The notes under the pieces were generated by a model. That model ran no database searches and was not told where the DNA came from. It saw only the letters and a list, made by a program, of their open reading frames with translations. Shown here in pieces: positions 10,751 through 22,134 of a DNA stretch of 64,000 bases. Within the stretch, counting starts at the first letter, position 1. Every line of letters begins with the position of its first letter. Position numbers and translations under genes: made by a program. This DNA is from Voacanga thouarsii. Its lineage: Eukaryota > Streptophyta > Magnoliopsida > Gentianales > Apocynaceae. The DNA lies in assembly GCA_026120185.1 (NCBI GenBank), contig JANUWF010001179.1, positions 1,777,501-1,841,500 on the forward strand. Reading direction: 5' to 3'.

Positions 10751-12341
10751 TGATGACAAACTTGATGGGATTATGATATAAAAATAATGATATGTGCAGT
10801 ACGAACATATTAGACCAAGAGAAATAAGAATATTTTTCATTGAAATGCAATCTCTCATCATAGGACTCAAAGAGTTTTTATGAGATTAAGATAGAAAATT
10901 TAGGCATACACTCATAAATATGGCTCAATGAGCCTATAGCCCAACCAACCTCCATATCCTCTTTTCTTCCATCACACGACTATTCCGTAAAAGAATAGCC
11001 ACAATAAAAAATGTATGAATATGTACACAATGAGGTATAGTAAATAAATCATAAGATGAGATGCTCTCCCTTAATATGTGCATATATGAACATATGTAAG
11101 ATATGAGATTAAGAAGTACGATTTGAGAGAGAATTGGATTCAAACTTTGGACTTCCAAAATGTGCATTCAAAACTAGGTGGAGTAAGACTTCAGAACTTT
11201 TGGACATTAGGTTTTGGATGTTCGAAACATGTGTCCAAAATAGGATAAAGTTAGACAAAACCTTGTCTCCTTTTTTTAAAACTCATTTTTGGGCTAGACT
11301 TTTGGATCAATAAAATGAGTGTCCAAAACGCCCCATGTACATGTGCAGGAAACACGAGTTTTCAGAAATTTTGATCCAACCTAGTTTTCTCAAGAAATTT
11401 TAGACTAAGGATAACTATCTTTATTATCTGAGATTTTTAATGCATAGCATATCATAATATCTTTCAAGACAGATTGATCAACAACCTCAATCTCAATTAA
11501 TACCTTTATACATACTTCAAACGCCTTTAACTCAGAACAGGATATCAAACTAGTTTTTATGGAAGACGACAGCAAACTATGATCATAATCAATCAGAGAT
11601 CAAAAATCATGTTTATCATAAACCAATATATAACCAGTATATGATCATAAATCATAAATTATATATAAAAAAATTAGCACAGCATGCCGGTTTGATCAAA
11701 CCCAAATCCCAAGATAAATTCCATAGAGTGTTTCACAAGATTTTATGAAATATTCAAAGTCTGCATATAAATATGTTGTAGTTCAAAACATAATAACTAT
11801 TTCCAATCCATAGCACAACACCGCATAAACATCTAATTTGCAGTTCATCCAACATTAGTTCAATCAGTGCTTAATCAATAACAATCACAATAATACTCAA
11901 TAATAGCAGTAGTTAATAGTAATGTAGAATTCAGTAATCATAATAATAGCACTACATATCATAACCACGGTTATAAAGATCACAATAGCACAACATAGTA
12001 GTACCATTCAGTGCACAATCGCCATTTTTCTCCCCCTTTTGTCATCAATCAAAACATAGAAGAAGGAGAGTAATTACTAAATATATGAAGTAGAGAAGAG
12101 TATATATATGAAGTAGTTATAAGCTAAGCAGAGACAGCAGCTAAAAACAGAAGGTAAAGTATTCAAATACTGGGGCAAAAAATAAAAATTGTTCTATGAA
12201 AAGCAATAAGGAGTTTCTGGTAGAGGGAGGCTAGAAATCAATCTACTGAATTGAGCACTCAGGAAATATGAAAAATCTCGATCTTAGACCCGACACCTTT
12301 TCTGGAATATTGTTTAGCAAGCCTACTGGACTTCCGCTTAA
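10751..12341 (-). other. SIRE-like 3' non-coding region with a second PPT-like tract
   Basis: Between the extra ORF and the 3' LTR there is no coding frame of note. At 12027-12042 the minus strand reads AAAAGGGGGAGAAAAA after a GATGACA word, echoing the terminal tract and its flank. Around 11850-12000 there are degenerate CAATAATA-type repeats. A duplicated purine tract upstream of the terminal one is consistent with a central or relic PPT. Confidence 0.5.
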
Positions 12342-12851
12342 CTACCACATGCTTCTGTCTTTTTCCAGATGAGACAGGGATTTCAGTAGGGGCAGGGGTG
12401 CTAATTCTTCTTGATGGGGGGATGTCTCCCTTCCTTGGTCAGGGATTATTAATTCCTCAGCCTGTTGCTCTTTCATAGCTTCTTCTTCTTCCACAGTGGC
12501 AGGTTGTTCTTTAGTTGCCTTTTGTGGGGATAAGGCTGATAGAGCAAGCATTGTTTCATCCTTCTTAGTATTTTCTTCCACAGAGATCAACCTAATCCCA
12601 AGAGTTTGAATCTTTGAATTAAGGTTACCACTTTAACAGCTAGCAAATTAATTGCATCCAGAATGCTTTCACTAATGCCTTTGCCTTGAGTCCTCTGTTT
12701 CCTCTTGGTAGGGGATTCTTCATGAGGTTTTACCTCAGCCTTTCTTTTTTCTCTGGCAAATGGGACACTCTTGCCTTCAGCCTTTACCTTTAACAGCTTT
12801 TCTTTTTCATCATCAACTGCATCTCGAAGCAGCTTCCACTCATTATCCAAT
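12342..12851 (-). pseudogene. SIRE-like extra ORF, C-terminal part
   Basis: Continues the reading of 20051-19104 after the LARD insertion; the frame runs through the CCAAT duplication. One segment is the basic, charged DNEWKLLRDAVDDEKEKLL stretch followed by TKRKQR. A frameshift near 12640 leads to a heptad-like ISVEENTKKDETML stretch and then a Glu/Gln-rich low-complexity tail. The C-terminus looks like a coiled coil and has no membrane segment. Function is unknown. Confidence 0.55.
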
Positions 12852-14366
12852 TGATGTGTTATTTATTTGGGCATAAAAATCATACAAAAATTAAGCACAT
12901 TCTCAATCAAGTTAAATTAAAACGTTAACCCCAAATTACACATATGAGCAAGCATACTCATCATTAACATAGCATAGGGTTCAAACGAGCGTCGATCCTT
13001 AAGGAACAAGTATGCATTAATCACTTCTCTTTCATTGTTTAATCGACTTAATAAAGTGAAAAAGAAATAAAATAAAACAAAAATAAAAATAAAAATATAT
13101 ACATGTCAAGGATGGAAAATTATGTAACTCAAACCATTATTTTGACAAACGTGATCTTAAAGTACCTAATCATTATCATAACTAATTATTCTCTTGGCAT
13201 CATGAAGGATTAATATAGATTCACTTCTTTCCCAATCCATGAAATCACTATCTTCTAGACAAATTAGCACCACATATTCTGTTTCAACTAATTCACCCAA
13301 AAGATGCATTAAACATAATCCTTGGTTAAATTTTCATACTCTGGCAAACTTAAAATATGAAATTAACCAATGAATCCATACTCTGGTAGACATCAATTAA
13401 CCTGTAATTACCCTGTTCTTAGCAATTAACCCCTTTCTCAAGTAAGTTAAGAGACAACAAATATGAAATTAACAAATTGAGACCACCATCAATCCCTTTC
13501 TCAAGCAAGTTAATAGAAAGAAACAATCAATTAATCTCGTAATCAACCCAAGTAATTAAATACCAAGAATAAAAATCAATTAATCAAAAGATCAAATAAC
13601 TCTAAAAATCATGAATATCTAAAACAATGGAAAATTACAATAAAACAATTAATACATCATTGTTAAAGAAAAAGAAAACAAAGTAAAAGAAAGTACTCAT
13701 AGACAAGCCTTCTCCTTCTTTATTTGAAGACCTTCTTGCACAACCCTCATTAATTTGAAGAATTCCTCATTTGATTTGAGTGATTTTCTATGATAATCTA
13801 TGAATTCCCTCATTTTCTCTTATATTTTGCCTCTATTTATAGGCTTAAGAATCGTCTAAACTCATTGGTATAAGGTTCTTGGCCGAGTAGAAGTAGGAAG
13901 ATACTAAAATTCTACAGATTATCAAAAACCGCGTGCAAAAATCAAAATCCCGTCTTTTCCGCAAAGCACAGCCGGCGCCGATTGTATTATGTTTCTTCCA
14001 TTATTCGCCAATTTTTTCTTGATTTCAACACAATGTAGTCCAAAGTGTAGCCGCGCGCCGCCTTGGCTACTGGAGCTGGCGCCAGTTAAGTTCTGTTCTG
14101 GTCTGCTTCAACAATTTTTCGTCGCTTTGAAGTTCGTGTCATCAGCATATGGTTGGTGCCGGTTCCTCTGCCCTGTCCAGTGCTGCCTTGGTTCTGTTTT
14201 GCGACGTTTTTGCTTCATTTTACCCCTAAAATCTAAAATAATGAACAAAATACCTTTCCAAGGGTAAAATCTCAAATATGAAGGAATATGATTAGTTATT
14301 GGACAAAATGTATCACAAAAGAGCCTCAAATAACTAAGAAAAATATAACTAATTTAGCCCCTGTCA
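12852..14366 (-). repeat. LARD-like element, 3' LTR
   Basis: 1515 bp, matching 17635-19098 throughout, with mostly single-base differences. Near 13970-14110 and 14150-14190 it holds GGCGCCG-rich repeats. One repeat unit between two GCGCCG words present in the other LTR (about 18727-18775) is missing here. Confidence 0.9.
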
Positions 14367-14405
14367 TATTCCCCCACACTTAGCTCTTTGCTTGTCCTCA
14401 AGCAA
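14367..14405 (-). other. LARD polypurine tract with conserved upstream word
   Basis: Minus strand reads GAGGACAAGCAAAGAGC and then TAAGTGTGGGGGAATA directly before the 3' LTR start TGACAGGGGC. The same arrangement, GACA(T/C)..., then TTAAGTGTGGG, recurs at 15874-15910 and 16105-16140. Confidence 0.8.
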
Positions 14406-15873
14406 AGTATCAAAGACAAGAAGGAAAACATAAGGTTTCATCAATCACTCAATCAATTTCAAAACAATATCTCTAATGCTTCCTTCATTCAAGAACATAA
14501 AACACATGCTACTACACATTTCACAACAAATGCAAGACGTGTGTAAGTGAATAATGACTTAGTAGAACCATCTCAATACTTAACAATATTCTCAAACCAT
14601 TGGAAAGAATTTAGTTAAAAAAGAATATGCATTCCATAAGCTTACTTTTCATACACTCTCTCCACTAATCCGAGACATATCATGATTCTACTTAGGTCAA
14701 GTAGGACTTTTAAGCTTGCAATGTAAGGCTAAAGGTTTGTAATGTAGCTTATCAAACGAAGGGTATAGGAAAATCAAATATCAAAGAAGCTGAGAGTTCA
14801 CAAGAAAAGGATAAACAAAATGTATTAGTAATTTCCAAACTCTTCTTGCTCTCCTATTCCAAAATCAATCAAACCCATAACCTTGTTTAGCAATTACAAT
14901 TCAGTTCAAGCGAATCTTGCATTTTCCTTCTTTTTCTTTTTTTTTTTTTTCTCATCTTTTCACTCCCTTCATCAACTATTCTCTATTTTTCACAAGATCA
15001 CTCATATTTTCAGGAATGGTATCTAGGATTTGATATGAACTCAACTTTTACAGCTCAATCACCATTCTTTTTGTGATTTTTCTTATCTTTCTCTCTCAAT
15101 TTTCTTTTCTTTCTTTCACTCATCTTTTGTTTTTCTCTCTTTTTTTGCTGCTGTTCTTTTCTATCTCATCTTTTCTTTTTCTTCTCTTTCTTTTAGTAGC
15201 TTGCTGTTTTTCTTTCTTATTTTCAATCTCTCTTTTCTTCTCTTTCTTTTCTCTTTCCAGCTCAATACAACTATTGATACATGACTGAAAGTAACGAGTC
15301 ATGATCATTCTCCCTTTTATTCTCCCTCAACATTCTCCTTCATATACTTTCATCTATCAAGAGCATAAAGATTTGAAAAATTATTCAAACTCTCAGAAAC
15401 AAGAAATGGACAAAGTATGATAACAGGTTTTACAGAAAGAAATTCACCAATGTAGGCTCAAAATAAGCATTAGGGATAATATAAAAATAGGTAGGCTTGA
15501 AAAGCTCAAACTATCCAAAGAAGGCCTATTACCGTCATCCTTAAGTTAAATCATGACTGTCTTTCTTATTTCGCCTCGAGAGTTATTCAAGTAAGTTCTA
15601 AAATGCTCTATGAATTTTAGTAGAAAAACAGGTTTAAGAACAATGTAAAGCATTTGATCAAAAACTACTTCATCCGAGTGCATGCAAAAAGTCATGCATA
15701 AGTCATAAATGATCTAGAACATATGCTCTATAATCCATCATAAAGATATTCATTAAAAATACCGCTTGAAATCTCAAAGAAAATCAAAAAAAATTTTAAA
15801 ACTTTTGCTCACAAGAAGGATAAAGTATATGCATAGACGAATTTATGCATAGAAGAATTTTCAATCAAATCAC

Positions 15874-15910
15874 TCTCCCACACTTAAATTGGACATGGTC
15901 CTCAATGGCC
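15874..15910 (-). repeat. internal PPT-like motif, copy 2
   Basis: Minus strand: TTGAGGACCATGTCC, then AATTTAAGTGTGGGAGAG. It repeats the terminal polypurine-tract arrangement inside the element. Confidence 0.6.
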
Positions 15911-16104
15911 AAATAAATCGAACAAGGAATAAACAATGCCAAGGGACCAAAAATATAAAGGAGAAGAGAAGAAAGAAAATACTCCCATACTTTGTGCTCA
16001 ACAAAAAATTATTCCTCAATTTCAAAATAGTTCATAGGAGCTCAATACTAAGAAAACATCAAGATAATTGATAAAAACTTGGATAAAGTATATCACCAAA
16101 CCAC

Positions 16105-16140
16105 TCCCCCACACTTAAATTGGACAATGTCATCATTGGC
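16105..16140 (-). repeat. internal PPT-like motif, copy 3
   Basis: Minus strand: GATGACATTGTCC, then AATTTAAGTGTGGGGGAG. It is closest to copy 2, suggesting local duplication. Confidence 0.6.
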
Positions 16141-17610
16141 AAAAAAATAAACACAAGAAAGCATCTCCAAATGGACTAAAAATACTACTGGGTTAGAAAG
16201 TTTAAGTAATACTGCCCCAAGTGCAATAATGCTCCAATAGATATCCAAACTTGAGGTAAAGAGAAGGGCTTGTCCAAGAGGACTTTATTCATGTAAAACA
16301 AAACACAAATAAAAGCACAAGGTAAATAATAATAACAACATACCTAAATAAAAGAAAACAAACTAAATAAAAAGACTAAAATAAATAAAAATACAACAAA
16401 AACTCTTGACACCCAACATGCTTCCTCATCAATTCGTTTAGAAAAGAGATTAAGGCTCTAAGTAGGCATAATGAATGTAGAAAGAATAGAGGATTTTGAA
16501 AAATGGAAGGTTTATGAAAACGATTTGTCTCAGCAAAGAAAAATAAATAAATCTCATTCTCAAACATTCCTTTAGACACATAAATATCTTTTTGAACATA
16601 TGAGTGCACAGGGTATCTAACGGATGCATCAACTTTGAAATCACCAATTAACCCTTTAAAAAAAAGTTTTTTACAAGTAAAATTCCCCTTTAAACTTAGT
16701 ATTTGAGTTCTTAAAGATGGGATTGGGAAATTCTTACTTTTCAATGCTTCTACAAATACTAAGTTACCTCTCTGAAATTAGGGTGAAGGGTAGAATTCAT
16801 CAACATCCTCAAAAGGTTTCTTAGAATGAATGATAAATTCAACTTCTTGAGGCATGTTAAACTCCATACATCATCATTAGGACCATTGTTCTCCAAGAAG
16901 TGAGAGGAACCTAAGAAATCATGTGATAAGGAAATATTAGAATTATGAGCACATAGGGTAGAATCAAATACCTCTCTTGCCACATCATTCAATTGTCCTT
17001 CCTAGCCGCTCTTTTTGTTCCATAGTCAATTGTATGGGCTAGCATGAACTCATGAGTCTCCTCAACAATCTGAACTAATTGTTTTCTTTGATCACATAAA
17101 CATTGGGAATCTTTTTCATGCCACTGAACAGATGAATTTGTATTGGCAACCAAAGAATTCACTAATGCTTCTAATGACGTCTCACTAAAAACATCAATGT
17201 TAGCTTGTAATTTTACCAATCTATCATCGATACACTAATTTTTTTTTTTTGAAAAATAATATAAAAATGATGAACATGCAGCAATGATGAACAATGCAAT
17301 TTAATTCATGAAGAAATAAATAAAAATGAAATCTATTAGATCGCTTTTAGGTCATTGGATCATGTACCAAGGCAAACACCTAGCAAAGACAAGACGAAAG
17401 TTAGATAACGGAATTCATAATTCAAACAAAATTAGAAGAACAAATTAGTCAATTAATCATCAGTTAATGTTAGTAAGTTAGATTACATAGATACAAAGAT
17501 ACAAAAGATGGCACATTTTTACATAAAGAACAATTGTACATATCTACATATTTACATATTTGCATATTTACATGGTTAAATCAACAAAATCCAAGCTTTC
17601 ATGATATTGT

Positions 17611-17630
17611 TCCCTAGCAACGGTGCTAAA
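17611..17630 (-). other. LARD primer binding site (tRNA-Asp type, decayed)
   Basis: Minus strand reads TAGCACCGTTGCTAGGGA a few bases inside the 5' LTR. The usual form in Athila/Tat-like and LARD elements is TGGCGCCGTTGCCGGGGA, complementary to a tRNA-Asp 3' end. The differences are G-to-A or C-to-T. Confidence 0.75.
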
Positions 17631-17634
17631 AACT

Positions 17635-19098
17635 TGATGTGTTATTTATTTGGGTATAAAAATCAAACAAAAACTAAGCATATTCCCAATCAAGTTAAAT
17701 TAAAACATTAACTCCAAATTACACATATGAGCAAGTGTACTCATCATTAATATAGCACGGGGTTCAAACGAGTATCGATCCTCAAGGAACAAGTATGCAT
17801 TAATCACTTCTCTTTCATTATTTAACTGACTTAATAAAGTGAAAATAAAATAAAATAAAAATATATACATGTCAAGGATGGAGAATTATGTAACTCAAAC
17901 CATTATTTTGACAAACATGATCTTAAAGTACCTAATCATTATCATAACTAATTATTCTCTTGGCATCATGAAGGATTAATATAGATTCACTTCTTTCCCA
18001 ATCCATGAGATCACTATCTTTTAGACAAATTAGCATCACAGATTCTGTCTCAACTAATTCACCCAAAAGATGCATTAAACACAATCCTTGGTTAAATTTT
18101 CATACTCTGGCAAACTTAAAACATGAAATTAACCAGTGAATCCATACTCTGGCAGACATCGATTAACTTGTAATTACCCTGTTCTTAGCAATTAACCCAT
18201 TTCTCAAGCAAGTTAAGAGAACAAATATGAAATTAACAAATTGAGATCACCATCAACCCCTTTCTCAAGCAAGTCAATAGAAAGAAACAACCAATTAATC
18301 TCGTAATCAACCCAAGTAATTAAATACTAAGAATAACAATCAATTAATCAAGAGATCAACTAATTCTAAAAACCATGAATATCTAAAACAATATCAAATT
18401 ACAATAAAATAATTAATACACCATTGTTCAAGAACAAGAAAACAAAGTAAAAGAAAGCACTCATAGACAAACCTCCTTCTTCTTTATTTGAAAACCTTCT
18501 TGCACAACCCTCCTTGATTTGAAGAATTCCTCCTTTGATTTGAGTGATTTTCTATGATAATCTATGAATTCTTTCATTTTCTCTTGTGTTTTGCCTCTAT
18601 TTATAGGCTTAAGAAGTGCCTAAACTTGTTGGTGTAAGGTTCTTGGCCGAGTAGAAGTAGGTAGATACTAAAATTCTGCAGATTACCAAAAATCACGTGC
18701 AAAAATCAAAATCTCGTCTTTTCCTTAGAGCACAGTCGGCGCCGCCTTGGCTTCTGGAGCCAACGCCGGTTGTGTTCTGTTTCTTCCGTTGTTCACCGAT
18801 TTTTTCTTAATTTTAGCACAATGTAGTCCAGAATGTAGCTGGCACCACCTTGGCTACTAGAGCCAACGCCGGTTAGGTTCTATTCCGGCGCCGATTCCTC
18901 TGCCCTGTCCGGCGCCGCTTTGGTTCTATTTTGCGATGTTTTTTGTTCGTTTTACCTCTAAAATCTGAAATAATGAACAAAATACCTTTTCAAAGGTAAA
19001 ATCTCAAATATGAACGAATATGATTAGTTATTGAACAGAATGTATCACAAAAGAGCCTCAAATATTTAGGAAAAACATGACTAATTTAGCCCCTATCA
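17635..19098 (-). repeat. LARD-like element, 5' LTR
   Basis: 1464 bp. It pairs with 12852-14366 and with the solo LTR at 35086-36625. It contains repeats of the CGCCGCCTTGGCT...GGAGCC type at about 18727-18790 and 18838-18910. Confidence 0.9.
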
Positions 19099-20051
19099 CC
19101 AATCTCACATATCCCATCCGTTCAAATGACTCAAAGTTGTACACATTCATTTTTTAGGGTGCAGGGGTGACAGAATTCAGATCCAAAACACCTTGGTCAA
19201 TAGGTTTCCATAAGGCAGGGCTTTACTGAAGGTATTTCTGGTTTGCATCATCAATTTGGAAGCAAGATACCCCAAACTTATTGGTCTATTTTTTGCATGC
19301 GCAAACATAATCACCATTTGCATAATGTTAATAGAAGTTTTGTGTCTAAAGCTTAGAACCACCATGGTTGAAACCATGTGGTGCATGATCCTACCCTGTC
19401 CATTCAGCCTTTTTGTGTTTCTGTCATTCGAGTTCTTAAAACTCTTCCCAAAAGTAAACTTACTTTCAAACTTCCCCAAATTGAACAGATCATTTCTTTC
19501 TGGAAACTTGCTTAGTTCAAAATACTGAATCCCGCCATCTTTGACCTCACACATTCTGTTTAATAGACGGAGATTAAACTCAAGATTTTTACCCTCAACT
19601 CTAGAAGTGTACCACCGGACCATGAACCCTCCTCCAATTTCCTCTAATCGGTATTTTCTTAGGTTAGCATAAAATTCTCAAACGAGTGAGGTAAACAGTT
19701 TCTCATTAATAGATAACAGAGCTCCCCAACCAAGAGACTCAAACATCTTTAATACATTTGAAAATTTCAGAAAATATGTTGGATTTGCACGATAGCCAAC
19801 AATCACTGTTTAATTTCTCAAAACACCCATTCATTAAAATTAGATTCACTTTTGGAATCTAAAAAGCGAGGTACCTGGGTCTCAAAACTTTCCTGTTCCG
19901 GAGATGATTTAGAAGAGTCACTTTAAGAAGCCGAGAGTTTTGGAGCGACTATTTTTCCCTTTTCTGTTGTTGTTGATTTCTTCTTCATCATCGAAGAGAT
20001 TTTTCGGACTTTCTTTGATTTAGGTTTGGTTGATTTTGGTGATTTTGCCAT
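19099..20051 (-). pseudogene. SIRE-like extra ORF, N-terminal and middle part
   Basis: From an ATG at 20051 the minus strand reads MAKSPKSTKPKSKKVRK, a strongly basic N-terminus. Several stops follow, and then an open part at 19177-19623. The ALPYGNLLTKVF segment and the spacing of hydrophobic blocks before it resemble the uncharacterised 'putative plant transposon protein' found 3' of pol in many plant Copia elements. There is no signal peptide or membrane helix that would support an envelope role. It continues at 12851 beyond the LARD insertion. It is decayed: stops near 19924 and 19810 and frameshifts. Confidence 0.55.
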
Positions 20052-20548
20052 TGTAGTCAGAGGATGAAGGCTTGGACTTCCAATTGTTCAAAGAGAAGCT
20101 CAAAAGATTTTGAAGGAGAAAAGATGAAGTATGGTTGGTTTTAGAATTCGGGAGAGAGGGGGGAGAGAGAAAACCTTTTGTAAGTTCCTAGGAAGATGTG
20201 ACATTAAGTACACTCAAGTACATTGGAAAAAGCCTTTTCATCAGAGATTTCAAAAGGTGTCTTGAGAAAAGTGCTAATATTTTGAAATTAAAAAAGAAAA
20301 ATCTAGAAGCAGTTATTCTTGACGGATATACGAAGCATCAGAGGTGATTCTATTTTGGATTCAGGCTTGATCCGAAATGTTCATCCAAAAAAGAACTTCT
20401 TCAAGAGAGAGTTTTGGAAGTGCGTTTTGGACTTATTCTCCAAAATGTTGCATTCAAAAGTTGTGTCTTCAGTGGTTCTCCAAATAAAAACAACAATTCT
20501 TTGGCAATTATGTCAGTCACATGATCTTTGTAATTCCTAAACCTTTTC

Positions 20549-21000
20549 TCAGATTTTGAACCTTTCTTCGGCTAAAGGTTTTGTAAAAATATCAGCAAAT
20601 TGTTCATCAATTGAAATATATTCAACACATACATCTCCTTTGAGCACATGATCCCTAATAAAATGATGTTTAACCTCAATATGCTTAGTTCTAAAATGTT
20701 GAATAGAATTCTTAGTTAGATTTATTGCACTTGCATTATGGTACGCAATCCGAATTAAGACCAAAATCAAGCAGTGTATTTTTAATCCATAGAATTTGTG
20801 CACAGTAACTCCTAGCTGCAATGTATTCAGTCTTAGTTGTGGATAAGGATACACAGACCTGCTTTTTGCTATAACACTAGAGAGTGTCCAAGAAATTGGC
20901 AGTACCTTCTTATGCTTTTTCGTTCAACTTTATAGTCTGCATAGTCTGCATCGGTATAGTCTATGAGATTAAATCCATTAGTACGAGAATACCATAAACC
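20549..21000 (-). pseudogene. SIRE-like RNase H domain remnant
   Basis: Minus-strand frame 20854-20549 ends HFIRDHVLKGDVCVEYI, then QFADIFTKPLAEE, the standard Copia RNase H C-terminus (ADIFTKPL). The N-terminal half, with the first catalytic Asp, is broken by frameshifts between about 20860 and 21000. It removes RNA from RNA:DNA hybrids in a working element; this copy cannot. Confidence 0.8.
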
Positions 21001-21024
21001 ATAATCATTTGTTCTAACTAAATA

Positions 21025-22010
21025 TCAAAGGATGCATTTCACGGCACATAAGTGAGATTCCTTTGGGCATGATTGAAATCTGACGCAAAGACAGACTGAA
21101 AACATGATATCTGGTCGACTAAGAGTAAGATAGAGTAAACTTCCAATTATATCTCTGTATTTAGATTCATCTACCTTCTTACCCTTTTTATCCTTGTCAA
21201 GTTTTAAAGAAGTGCTCATAGGTGTACTGATTTCTTTGGCTTCATTCATACCAAACCTTTTGAATAGTTCCTTAGCGTACTTAGCTTGATTTAGGAAGAT
21301 TCCATCCTTGGTTTGTTTAATTTGCAGCTCGAGAAAGAAGTTGAGTTCTCCCATCATACTCATTTTGAATTCTTGTTGCATTGTCTTAGCAAACATCTTG
21401 CACAAGGAATCATTAGTAGCACTAAATATGATATTATCAACATAAATTTGAACAATAAAAAGATCATGAAAATTTTTTGACTTAATAAACAGTGTGGTAT
21501 CGATCAAGCCTGTTGAAAAACCTTTTGAGATCAAGAATCCACTAAGCCTTTTATACCAAGCTCGTGGGGCTTATTTTAAACTATAGAGAGCCTTTGAGAG
21601 TTTGAAAACGTGATTTGAAAAATGCTCATGAATGAAGCCCGGAGGTTGTTCTACATATACTTCCTCCTTAATAAAATCATTTAAAAACACACATTTAACA
21701 TCCATTTGATAAAGCATGAAATTTTTGAAAGATGCAAAGGCAAGAAGAATGCTTATGGACTTTAATCTAGCAACGGGAGCAAATGTTTTATCATAATCAA
21801 TACTCTCTTCTTGATTGAATCATTAGGTAACAAGTCTAGCTTTATTTCTAATGACCACTACATTTTCATCAAGTTTATTTCTAAAAATCCACATGGTACC
21901 AATAACCGGATGATCAAGTGGTCTAGGGACGAGTTTCTAAATTTGATTTCTTTCAAATTAGTTTAGCTCTTCTTGTATAGCTATTATCCAGAATTCATCA
22001 TGCAAGGCCA
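21025..22010 (-). pseudogene. SIRE-like reverse transcriptase remnant
   Basis: Minus-strand reading contains ARLVT, a YDKTFAPVARL motif, QMDVK, the FLND region, and then an open stretch 21534-21025. That stretch holds IVQIYVDNIIFSA where a functional Copia RT has YVDD, so the second catalytic Asp is Asn. LNFFLELQI and SRPDIMFSV follow. Stops occur near 21830 and 21570. It belongs to the same polyprotein as the integrase and RNase H pieces. Confidence 0.88.
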
Positions 22011-22134
22011 TATCAATACAGTTAGGTTCTACACTAGAGAGTAGAGCAAAATTGTCTATAAAATACCAACTAGTTTTTACTCCACAGTTAGGATCACCAA
22101 TGATTTGTTCTTTTGGATGACCGGTTTTGTACTT

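Larger units (their letters stand above)
14367..17610 (-). other. LARD-like element internal region
   Basis: No reverse transcriptase, integrase or protease. A long pyrimidine-rich tract (about 14925-15260) gives a spurious low-complexity frame. At 16376-17219 three consecutive minus-strand frames lie in the gag position just after the PBS. They include VKLQANIDVFSETSLEALV and match nothing I recognise. Three copies of an AAGTGTGGG(G/A)GA motif occur (see the PPT entries). Confidence 0.6.
12852..19098 (-). mobile_element. LARD-like non-autonomous LTR retrotransposon, complete ends
   Basis: Two LTRs (1515 and 1464 bp) flank about 3.27 kb with no retroviral protein domain. Element ends read TGATGTG...TATCA on the plus strand. 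A perfect 5-bp TSD, CCAAT, lies at 12847-12851 and 19099-19103. The minus orientation follows from a tRNA-Asp-type PBS beside the right LTR and a GTGGGGGAATA tract beside the left LTR. It interrupts the SIRE extra ORF. The lack of gag-pol makes it a large retrotransposon derivative that would need proteins supplied in trans. Confidence 0.88.

Noticed and set aside
11850..12000. CRISPR-like array from repeated CAATAATA words.
   Set aside because: The repeats are short, irregular and AT-rich with no fixed spacer length, and the sequence is plant nuclear.
12852..14366. Helitron or MITE explanation for the 1.5-kb sequence found three times.
   Set aside because: 5-bp TSDs, TG...CA ends, PBS and PPT next to the paired copies show these are LTRs.
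15073..15308. A 71-codon Phe/Leu/Ser-rich frame resembling a membrane protein.
   Set aside because: It is the translation of a pyrimidine tract in a non-coding LARD interior; the opposite strand gives an equally artificial Lys/Glu-rich frame.
19177..19623. Envelope protein of the SIRE-like element.
   Set aside because: No signal peptide, transmembrane segment or fusion-type region is visible; the ALPYG-type motif points to the uncharacterised plant transposon protein group.
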